Source: JBBDWZ01 sp050732575 (GTDB lineage Bacteria > Gemmatimonadota > Gemmatimonadetes > Longimicrobiales > RSA9). Taken from it: a stretch of 14,159 nt of DNA. The stretch spans positions 1-14,159 of the forward strand of contig JBOHRF010000116.1 in NCBI GenBank assembly GCA_050732575.1, read 5' to 3'. Every line of letters begins with the position of its first letter. The first letter of the stretch is position 1. The notes beneath the pieces are model-generated. The model saw only the letters and a program-made list of their open reading frames with translations, was not told where the DNA came from and searched no databases. The translations under genes and the position numbers were made by a program. Below are positions 6,462 to 12,506 of the stretch, piece by piece.

Positions 6462-7811
6462 ATGACCCCGTCCCGCCGCGATGTTCTGCGCACCGCCCTG
6501 GGTGCCGCCGGCTTATTGACACTGCCGCGTGAGCTCTGGGGCCACGCGTATGTCCCACCTGACTATCTCGATTGCGCAGTGCGTGCGGAACGCTGGATTC
6601 GCACCGCGCGCGTGCCTACCGAGCGGGGTGTATTGTGGCCGGCGGACCCGAACGACGCCAAATCCGTGCAGCGCGGTCTGTACAACGGATTTCCCGGCAT
6701 CGTCGTTTTTCTGCTCGAGCTGTTCCACGCTACGGGTGAGCGCAAGTACCTGGAGGAAGCGATGGCGGGTGCGCGTGAGCTGGTGGCGGGTCTTCCCGGC
6801 TCGGCCGATGCCGTGGGAGACGCCGGGCTTTACACGGGGCTGGCCGGTATTGGCTTCGTGCTGGAAGAGGCGCAGCGCGCGTCGCGTGATGCCAGCATGC
6901 GCGGGTCAGCACGGCGCGTACTCGAGCTCATCAAGCAGTCTGCCAGGCCGATGGGCGCAGGCGTCGAGTGGAGTGAATCGACGGACATTATCAGTGGAAG
7001 CGCCGGTATTGGGCTTTACCTCCTGCGGGCCGCCCGCGTGCAAAAGGACCGCAGCGCAGTCGAATTGGCTGCAAAAGCAGGGCATCGACTGCTGCAGCTC
7101 GCTCAACCCGAGCAGGGCGGACTCAAATGGGCCATCTCGCCCCGCGTGACCAACCGCTATCCCAACTTTTCTCACGGTGCTGCGGGCGTGGGCTATTTCC
7201 TGGCCACACTCTATGAAGTCACTCGTGAGCCTGCCTTCCTGGACGGTGCGCTGGCGGCCACCCGTTACCTGGATGCCGTGGCTCGCAAAGAGGGCAATGG
7301 CTGGATGGTCTTTCATCACGAGCCTGGCGGCGCCGACCTGTTCTACCTGAGCTGGTGTCACGGACCGCCCGGAACCGCGCGCCTTTTTTATCGGCTGAGC
7401 CAGGTCACCAGGGACCCGCGCTGGACGGAGACCATGCACCACTGCGCACAGGCCACCATGGCCACGGGCATTCCCGAGCAGCGCACGCCCGGGTTCTGGA
7501 ACAACATGAGCCAATGTTGTGGCAACTGTGGCGTGGGTGAGTTCTTCCTGTCCATGCACCAGCTGACACCCCGCGCGCCATACCTGAGCATGGCACAACG
7601 TTGCGCGGCCGACACGCTGCAGCGCGCCGTGAGTGTTGGCGAAGGTTTGCATTGGATTCAGGCGGAACACCGTGTGCGCCCTGAGCTGCTGGTCGCGCAA
7701 ACAGGTTTCATGCAGGGCGCCGCCGGCGCCGGCACGTTCTTCCTGCACATGCACGGCTTCGAACAGCGCCGCAAAGCGGCCATTGTTTTTCCGGACAATC
7801 CGTTTGCGTGA
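6462..7811 (+). CDS. Tat-exported LanC-like (lanthionine synthetase C-like) protein with CCG zinc motif
   Basis: 449 residues. A Tat signal is evident: S-R-R-D-V-L-R at 4-10, then a short Ala/Gly/Leu hydrophobic region. The rest forms an alpha/alpha toroid with seven Gly-rich repeat ends: YNGFPGIV, YTGLAGIG, ISGSAGIG, SHGAAGVG, CHGPPGTA, CCGNCGVG and MQGAAGAG. The zinc ligands of NisC-type LanC (Cys, then Cys-His) align with Cys299 in WCHGPPG and Cys352-Cys353 in CCGNCG, giving a three-Cys site as in CCG-type LanM enzymes such as ProcM. His238 in SHGAAG matches the catalytic His region. The Arg four residues before the first zinc Cys in NisC is a Tyr here. LanC cyclases add Cys thiols to dehydroamino acids, but no dehydratase, precursor peptide or exporter is nearby, so the substrate is unknown. 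Tat export suits a folded, metal-loaded protein. The start is supported by a Shine-Dalgarno at 6452. Confidence 0.85.
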   Translation: MTPSRRDVLRTALGAAGLLTLPRELWGHAYVPPDYLDCAVRAERWIRTARVPTERGVLWPADPNDAKSVQRGLYNGFPGIVVFLLELFHATGERKYLEEAMAGARELVAGLPGSADAVGDAGLYTGLAGIGFVLEEAQRASRDASMRGSARRVLELIKQSARPMGAGVEWSESTDIISGSAGIGLYLLRAARVQKDRSAVELAAKAGHRLLQLAQPEQGGLKWAISPRVTNRYPNFSHGAAGVGYFLATLYEVTREPAFLDGALAATRYLDAVARKEGNGWMVFHHEPGGADLFYLSWCHGPPGTARLFYRLSQVTRDPRWTETMHHCAQATMATGIPEQRTPGFWNNMSQCCGNCGVGEFFLSMHQLTPRAPYLSMAQRCAADTLQRAVSVGEGLHWIQAEHRVRPELLVAQTGFMQGAAGAGTFFLHMHGFEQRRKAAIVFPDNPFA

Positions 7812-7843
7812 CGCGTGACGCCTAAATCAACGCGTCACGCGTC
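7810..7843. terminator. Bidirectional terminator-like hairpin between convergent genes
   Basis: A perfect 12-bp inverted repeat: left arm GACGCGTGACGC (7810-7821), 10-base loop, right arm GCGTCACGCGTC (7832-7843). It contains the stop codon of the LanC-like gene (7809-7811, in the left arm), the stop of the TPR gene (7827-7829 on the minus strand, in the loop) and the TPR gene's last codons (right arm). There is no clear T-tract on either side, so it may act as a hairpin that blocks 3' decay or pauses RNA polymerase rather than a classic intrinsic terminator. Confidence 0.6.
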
Positions 7844-8750
7844 CCGCCAACTCGGCTTCTGCAGCAATGAATCCAAAGGGCGCCCAGTTGCGGGCCTCCA
7901 GGATGCGCTGGAACAGGGTGACCGCTCGCTCGCGCTGACCGTTGTACAGGTACCAATTCGCCACACCGTAGCCGAAGGTGGCTACCTGCACGGGATCGGG
8001 ATTGTCGAAAGCCAACAGGCTTTCTGGCGTCAGCTCCCCTTTGTACATCAGCAGTCGTTTGTGGTATGCGTCGTTTTCCAGGATGCGCATGTCCTTGTGG
8101 ATCGGCTCCAGCACTTTGGCCGCCTCCGCGGTGCGGCCCAGTCTGCGGTATGTCATGTAGAGCCAGTCACTGGTGGCCACGCGCATGTCGTCGTTTGTGG
8201 ACACGACCATGGCTTCGCGCCAGGCGGACAGCGCCTTTTCAAAGTCGTGTTTCAGATAGTGGGCAAGGGCCAGGTGATACCAGATGTTTGATTGCAGTGT
8301 GCTGGTCGGAATGTTGAATCGATTGGGTGCTCCGTCCGGCTCGATCTCATCGGCTTGGCCGCGCTCGAGCGCAGCGGCCCGTTCCAGGTCGCGGATTGCA
8401 TTATCGAGTTCGCGCACCGTGATGTAGCGATGGCCGCGGTGACGGTACATGCGCGCGTCGTTCGGGTGTTTGCGAGCCCCCTCCGAGAATGCGTCGATGG
8501 CCTCGCGATAACGTCCCAGATAGGCCAGGCGGCGACCCAGCCAGATGATGGCATCGGCCTGATCCGGACTACGCTCATAGGCCGCGCGTGCGTCGGACAG
8601 ATCTTTCTCCAATCGGGTCCGGGTTTCGGCCGCAAGCTCGGGCCGCATGAGTGGCTTGCCCAACAGCGACGTTGCCTCGCGCCCGTCATTTTGCCCGGCA
8701 GCGCCCGCCACCTGAGTCAGAAAAACGAGCATCAGCAAGTGTTGTTTCAT
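7827..8750 (-). CDS. Exported TPR-repeat protein
   Basis: 307 residues. A cleavable signal peptide is seen at the N-terminus (MKQHLLMLVFLTQVAGAAGQ, cut probably near residue 19). Tetratricopeptide-like helical pairs occupy roughly residues 45-130, with the consensus spacing W-L-G-x8-Y-x-x-A-I and P-x-x-A. Further TPR-like pairs follow around residues 155-240 (WYHLALAHYL, FEKALSAW, YMTYRRLGRTAEAAKVLEP) and near 270-290. TPR domains mediate protein-protein contacts; the partner is unknown, and location is probably periplasmic. The ATG at 8750 overlaps the stop of the upstream creatininase-family gene as ATGA, indicating translational coupling. AGGAG at 8755-8759 supports this start over the frame open to 8798. 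It is the last gene of the minus-strand operon and ends inside a strong hairpin. Confidence 0.85.
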   Translation of the reverse strand: MKQHLLMLVFLTQVAGAAGQNDGREATSLLGKPLMRPELAAETRTRLEKDLSDARAAYERSPDQADAIIWLGRRLAYLGRYREAIDAFSEGARKHPNDARMYRHRGHRYITVRELDNAIRDLERAAALERGQADEIEPDGAPNRFNIPTSTLQSNIWYHLALAHYLKHDFEKALSAWREAMVVSTNDDMRVATSDWLYMTYRRLGRTAEAAKVLEPIHKDMRILENDAYHKRLLMYKGELTPESLLAFDNPDPVQVATFGYGVANWYLYNGQRERAVTLFQRILEARNWAPFGFIAAEAELAGRVTR

Positions 8751-9535
8751 GACTCTCCTGCGGAGTGGCTGTCTGTGTAGAAGCGATCGTGAGGACACGC
8801 CGCCAGTTCCGTCAACAGCTGCGACAGACGCTTCGTAATGGCCTGGAAGAATTGCTGGCCTGCGTTGGCCGTAGCACCTGCAGGATCGCCCACACCCGTG
8901 TCACGCGAGACCTGTGTCCAGCGGCGCGGCGTCCAGGCCCAGCCCTCGCGCAATCCCTGAATCATAGGAACCAGTGTCGCGCCGTTGCCGGCTTCCGAAA
9001 GCGGCAGCACCAACGATGGATGCAGATGCTGCATCATGGCCGTTTCCAGCGCACCAGCGTGATCGCCCGGTTCCGGTAGATAGCGGTCGGCCGGCTCGAT
9101 CTGCCAACAATTGACCACTACGATGAGCAGCTCGTGCGTACGCTGCAGCTCGCGCACGGGTGGGCGAAAGTCATTCCCACCGTGTCCATTGAGCAGCACG
9201 AGTTTGCGCAGGCCCTGCCCGACCAATGAGTCGGCGATGTCACGCAACATCAGGGATTGCGTCGATGGGTTCAGATTGATGGTGAGTGGAATGTCGAGCT
9301 GGCCCGTATTCACGCCAAACGGAATTGCGGGCAGCACGGTTACGCGCGCACCCTGCTCCCAGGCCAGGCGCGCGGCCTCGACTGCCACTGACTCGGCTTG
9401 ATAGACGTCGGTACCGTACGGAAGGTGATAGTTGTGGGCTTCGGTCGCGCCCCAGGGCAACATAGCCACCTGATAATCGGTGCCGCGTATCACACTCCAG
9501 GGTGTCTCTCTGAGCACGTAAGGCCGGCCGGTCAT
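8747..9535 (-). CDS. Creatininase-family amidohydrolase
   Basis: 262 residues, the family's normal length. The family hydrolyses cyclic or linear amide bonds using two divalent metals (creatininase, FAPy deformylase, mycofactocin MftE). Metal-site motifs seen are WGATEAHNYHLPYGTD (28-43: E32, H34 and D43 as likely ligands), NGHGGN (116-121: H118) and GDHAGALET (157-165: E164). Creatininase proper, as I recall, has a Glu two residues after the His in its GHxEN motif; here that place is Gly (NGHGGN), so creatinine itself is an unlikely substrate. No signal peptide is present; cytoplasmic. It sits 6 bp after the APC permease gene and overlaps the TPR gene by 4 bp, so the permease may import its substrate. 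Only a weak Shine-Dalgarno is visible, consistent with coupling. Confidence 0.9.
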   Translation of the reverse strand: MTGRPYVLRETPWSVIRGTDYQVAMLPWGATEAHNYHLPYGTDVYQAESVAVEAARLAWEQGARVTVLPAIPFGVNTGQLDIPLTINLNPSTQSLMLRDIADSLVGQGLRKLVLLNGHGGNDFRPPVRELQRTHELLIVVVNCWQIEPADRYLPEPGDHAGALETAMMQHLHPSLVLPLSEAGNGATLVPMIQGLREGWAWTPRRWTQVSRDTGVGDPAGATANAGQQFFQAITKRLSQLLTELAACPHDRFYTDSHSAGES

Positions 9536-9541
9536 GGTGGT

Positions 9542-10888
9542 TTATTCGTCTTTTTGCGCCGGGCCTGCGTGCGACAGCAGGCGATACACGGGCCAACTGA
9601 GAGCCAGAAGTGCCATCGAGTATAGCGCGTGTCTGGTGTCTGCGCTGACCGCCGCGGCCAGGAAGGCCAGAGAACCAACCAGCACGATGCCGGTAGTGAA
9701 TGGGTAGCCCCAGGCGCGATAAGGCCGATGCAACAGTGGCTCTCGCCGCCGCAGCACGAATACCGAGAAAAAGGAAAGTGTGTAATTGGCGACGAAGAAG
9801 AAGGCGGCCAGCGCTATCACGGTCTGCACCGTGCCGGTGGCAATGAAGGCAACCGTTACCGTAGTGCTCAGCCACAATGCCACGGTAGGTGTGCCTCGTG
9901 CATCGGCTCGTCGCGTTGCTGCCGGTAGCCCGTGGTTTCCCATGGCGTAAATGATCCGCGGCGCCATGAGCGTCAGCGCATTCACAGCGCTCAACATGGA
10001 CACGAGCGTGAGCCAGCGGATGATCTGGTCACCGCGCGGGCCGAACACTTCACCGGCTGCACGGGCCGCAACCAGCGGTTGGCCAGCCATGGCGGAAACA
10101 GGAATTACGTACAGGAATGCCAGATTGGTCAGGACGTAGATCCCAATCACCGAAAGGACGCCCCATACCATGGCGCGCGGGATGTCGCGACCCGGATCAC
10201 GCACTTCCTCTGAGAAATAGATGGGGCCGGTCCAGCCGTCGTACGTGTAAATCACGGCCTGCAGCGCCAGCACGACACCCGTTCCCAGCGGGATGACGCT
10301 GGCCACATCGACACTGGGAGGCCGCTCCTTGCGCAGCAGAAAACAAGCGGCAATGAGCAGGAGAAACGCCAGCGTCTTGGCTACGCTGGTAAACACTTGC
10401 GTGCGACCCGCCTGGCGCGCACCGCTGAGGTGCAGGGCGGCAAACAGTAACGCAGCCATCAAAGCCAGAACCGTCTCCACGGACACGAGCGAGGGAAAAA
10501 GCGCGGCCGCATACTCGCCTATCACGAGACTGACCAGCGCGGTGCTGGCGCACGTCGAAATCCAATCACTCCAGCCGACTGCGAATCCCGCGTATCCGCC
10601 CAGCGCGCGGCGCACAAAAACGGTCTGGCCTCCGGAACGCGGCAATGCTGCACCCAGCTCGGCCAGAGAGACAGCGCCCAGCAGAGCGTACAGTCCGCCC
10701 AGTAGCCAGATGCCCATGAACCACACTGGGCCTGGCACGTACTCCGCAATCTGACCCGGCGTACGCAGAATGCCTGCGCCAATGGTGTTGCCAATGGCAA
10801 CGGCAACACCGAATGCCACGCCAAAAACACGCAGCAGCCCGAAGGCACTGGCTCGCGCAGGACGGACCTGGGCGGCGGATTCGGTCAT
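9542..10888 (-). CDS. APC-superfamily amino acid/amine permease
   Basis: 448 residues with about 12 hydrophobic helices, the standard APC size. TM1 carries the unwound substrate-binding motif GNTIGAGIL (33-41). TM2 and its flank have the family pattern LGAVSLAELGAALPRSGG. TM6-like YTYDGWTGPIYFSEEV is typical of the LAT/cationic amino-acid branch, where the first Gly of a YDGW segment lies in the substrate pocket. Inner-membrane import of amino acids or related amines is likely; the exact substrate cannot be read. It is the first gene of a minus-strand operon with the creatininase-family enzyme (6-bp gap) and the TPR protein. The ATG at 10888 has no strong Shine-Dalgarno. A promoter is expected in the 197-bp region shared with the divergent small gene at 11086. 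Confidence 0.9.
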   Translation of the reverse strand: MTESAAQVRPARASAFGLLRVFGVAFGVAVAIGNTIGAGILRTPGQIAEYVPGPVWFMGIWLLGGLYALLGAVSLAELGAALPRSGGQTVFVRRALGGYAGFAVGWSDWISTCASTALVSLVIGEYAAALFPSLVSVETVLALMAALLFAALHLSGARQAGRTQVFTSVAKTLAFLLLIAACFLLRKERPPSVDVASVIPLGTGVVLALQAVIYTYDGWTGPIYFSEEVRDPGRDIPRAMVWGVLSVIGIYVLTNLAFLYVIPVSAMAGQPLVAARAAGEVFGPRGDQIIRWLTLVSMLSAVNALTLMAPRIIYAMGNHGLPAATRRADARGTPTVALWLSTTVTVAFIATGTVQTVIALAAFFFVANYTLSFFSVFVLRRREPLLHRPYRAWGYPFTTGIVLVGSLAFLAAAVSADTRHALYSMALLALSWPVYRLLSHAGPAQKDE

Positions 10889-10968
10889 CAGTCGCGCAGC
10901 TCGTAGGGGTATCGAGTGAGGATGAACGGGCTCAGAATGTCAAACCTCAGGACACCAGGGCAAGAGAG

Positions 10969-11030
10969 CCGCCGCCTGAAAAACCAAGGACTTACCCCCG
11001 CACACGCGGGCCGGCGGCCCGCCGCCTGAA
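10969..11030. repeat. 12-bp direct repeat pair, 50-bp period, with a GC-rich palindrome between
   Basis: CCGCCGCCTGAA occurs at 10969-10980 and again at 11019-11030, exactly 50 bp apart, in the divergent region between the permease operon and the small membrane protein gene. CGGGCCGGCGGCCCG (11007-11021), symmetric around one central base, abuts the second copy. This could be an operator or chance in GC-rich DNA. The remainder of the 197-bp gap (10889-11085) shows no clear promoter. Confidence 0.35.
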
Positions 11031-11085
11031 TCTTTTCACCAGGGATCAGCGTAGGAAAAGGACGGGACCTAATGGGGATTCGATC

Positions 11086-11292
11086 ATGAGCTTTGCGGCA
11101 AAAGCGGTAGGCGGTGGTATCCTGGCCCTTCTTGGACTGGCACTCGTCAAGTTCATGCTGGGCATGTTTGGAGCAGTGCTGGGCTTCATGATGTTCTTCC
11201 TGGTCAAGATCGTGCCACTCATCTTGATCGGCATGTTGGTCATTTGGCTATTCCGCAAGCTGAGCAACAACAAAAAGGAAAGCACCGCCTGA
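11086..11292 (+). CDS. Small membrane protein of unknown function
   Basis: 68 residues; no family recognised. Two hydrophobic helices: about residues 7-37 (GGGILALLGLALV continuing through a glycine- and methionine-rich stretch) and about 39-56 (VKIVPLILIGMLVIWLF). A basic, polar tail (RKLSNNKKESTA) follows, placing the C-terminus probably in the cytoplasm. GGGGA at 11074-11078, seven bases before the ATG, supports this start. The frame is open back to 10813 but that part is Arg/Pro-rich and overlaps the permease gene. The gene has its own downstream hairpin terminator, which supports that it is a real, separately transcribed gene. It is divergent from the permease operon. Confidence 0.72.
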   Translation: MSFAAKAVGGGILALLGLALVKFMLGMFGAVLGFMMFFLVKIVPLILIGMLVIWLFRKLSNNKKESTA

Positions 11293-11317
11293 CTACCTGC
11301 GTGCGCCGGAAATGCGA

Positions 11318-11345
11318 AACGGGGAGCTCCCAGGGGCTCCCCGTT
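11318..11345. terminator. Rho-independent-like hairpin terminator
   Basis: A perfect 10-bp stem, AACGGGGAGC (11318-11327) and GCTCCCCGTT (11336-11345), with an 8-base loop, followed by CGTATTTCTG on the plus strand. It lies 26 bp after the small membrane protein gene and 30 bp from the stop of the convergent SWIB gene, so it probably ends transcription from both sides. Confidence 0.78.
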
Positions 11346-11374
11346 CGTATTTCTGCCACTGATGTTTTGTCGAG

Positions 11375-11776
11375 CTACTTCAGATGGCGGTTCACCAGCT
11401 TGGTCATCTCGAACATCGAGACCTGCTTCTTGCCGCCGAATACCGGGCCGAGCTTGTCGTCCGCGTTGATCATCCGCTTGTTGGCCTTGTCCTGCAGACC
11501 CTTCGATTTGATGTAATTCCAGACGCGCTTGGTGACTTCACTGCGCGGGATCGCGTTGTTGCCAACGACCGCGCCGAGCTGTGCACTGGGCTGCATGGGC
11601 CGCATGAATGCCGCATTCGGCGTGCGCTTCTTAGCCGCCTTCTTGGCCTTCTTGGGAGCCGCCTTCCGCGCTGCGGGCCGCTTGGCCGCTTTCTTGGCAG
11701 CCTTCTTCGCGGGCTTGCGCGCGGGCCTTCTCGCCGCAGCCTTCGACTTGCGTGCCGACTTCTTCTTCGCTGGCAT
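11375..11776 (-). CDS. SWIB/MDM2-domain protein with histone-H1-like Lys/Ala-rich N-terminus
   Basis: 133 residues in two parts. Residues 1-52 are almost only Lys, Ala, Arg and Pro with a KKAxKKAAK-like pattern, as in histone H1 tails and bacterial DNA-condensing proteins; this part likely binds DNA non-specifically. Residues 57-133 match the SWIB domain: FMRPMQPSAQLGAVVG, then IPRSEVTKRVWNYIK, KGLQDKANKRMI, and FEMTKLVNRHL at the end. The eukaryotic SWIB domain belongs to SWI/SNF chromatin remodellers; bacterial stand-alone copies occur (first noted in Chlamydia) with unclear function, probably in nucleoid structure. GGAG at 11784-11787, seven bases from the ATG, supports the start. It follows the macro-domain gene on the same strand with a 151-bp gap, so it probably has its own promoter. 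It ends at a shared hairpin. Confidence 0.93.
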   Translation of the reverse strand: MPAKKKSARKSKAAARRPARKPAKKAAKKAAKRPAARKAAPKKAKKAAKKRTPNAAFMRPMQPSAQLGAVVGNNAIPRSEVTKRVWNYIKSKGLQDKANKRMINADDKLGPVFGGKKQVSMFEMTKLVNRHLK

Positions 11777-11927
11777 AGACGCTCTCCGAATGAAGTTGTA
11801 CAGGGCGAACCGACGTTCGCGTTGCGTCGGACGCGCCCCAAGTTAAGCGCTCCGTCGAGGGAAGCAAGGCCGTTGTCCACGTTTTTTCTCTCTGGGAGCG
11901 CCTCTGGGGAGCACACGCGTGATGCAT

Positions 11928-12488
11928 TCACGCACGGGCGATGCGTGTCAGCACGCGCCGATAGGTCTGCAGATCGTGGTCGGAAAAGAGAACAAAACGG
12001 ACTTCATCGAACGCACCGCTGTGCGCTTGGAGCATATCATACACAGTGGTCAGGGCAACGTCTGCGGCGAGCTCGATCGGGTAGCCATACGCCCCCGTGC
12101 TGATAGAGGGAAACGCCACGGTGCGCAGGCCTTCTGCCCGAGCGCAGTCCAGTGTGTTCCGATAGGCGCTGGCCAGCTGCTCAGGCTCTGCGTTGCGCCC
12201 GCCTCGCCATATCGGTCCTACCGTGTGAAGCACGCGCCGCGCGGGCAGCGCACCCGCCGTCGTGCTCACTACCTGGCCGGGCGGCAAACCGTCGTTGTGA
12301 CGTGTGGCGCGGATGTGTTTGCACTCGACCAGAATGGCCGGCCCGCCTGCGCGGTGGATGGCGCCATCAACGCCACCACCACCCAGCAATGAAGAGTTGG
12401 CTGCGTTCACTATGGCCGCCACCCGCTGCTGTGTAATGTCGCCCTGAACCAGTCGTAGTGCGCAGGACCCGACGTGCAACTCGCCCAT
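11928..12488 (-). CDS. Macro-domain protein, probable O-acetyl-ADP-ribose deacetylase (MacroD/YmdB type)
   Basis: 186 residues, a single macro domain of standard length. Signatures are GDIT (16-19) followed by IVNAAN (26-31), the Gly-rich loop LLGGGGVDGAIHRAGG (34-49), HTVGPIW (88-94) and SISTGAYGYP (128-137). In MacroD-type enzymes, the Asn in NAAN and the Asp in GGVDGAIH take part in hydrolysis of O-acetyl-ADP-ribose and of ADP-ribose from acidic side chains. Here Asn31 and Asp41 are present, so it should be active. No signal peptide; cytoplasmic. GGGAG lies just upstream of the ATG at 12488. The gene begins 18 bp after the penicillin-acylase-family gene on the same strand, so it is probably co-transcribed, without an obvious functional link. 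No ADP-ribosyltransferase or sirtuin is in the window. Confidence 0.95.
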   Translation of the reverse strand: MGELHVGSCALRLVQGDITQQRVAAIVNAANSSLLGGGGVDGAIHRAGGPAILVECKHIRATRHNDGLPPGQVVSTTAGALPARRVLHTVGPIWRGGRNAEPEQLASAYRNTLDCARAEGLRTVAFPSISTGAYGYPIELAADVALTTVYDMLQAHSGAFDEVRFVLFSDHDLQTYRRVLTRIARA

Positions 12489-12506
12489 TGTCTCCCGGCA
12501 ACCCGC

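Noticed and set aside
6906..7754. A 282-codon minus-strand open frame opposite the LanC-like gene
   Set aside because: No motif, signal or ribosome site; antisense shadow of a gene with strong family signatures.
6462..7811. A lanthipeptide biosynthetic cluster around the LanC-like gene
   Set aside because: No dehydratase, LanT-type exporter, protease or Cys/Ser/Thr-rich precursor peptide is found nearby, and the protein itself carries an export signal.
11620..11776. Short repeats encoding Lys/Ala runs as a possible DNA repeat element
   Set aside because: They are inside a real gene and reflect the histone-H1-like amino-acid composition, not a separate repeat.
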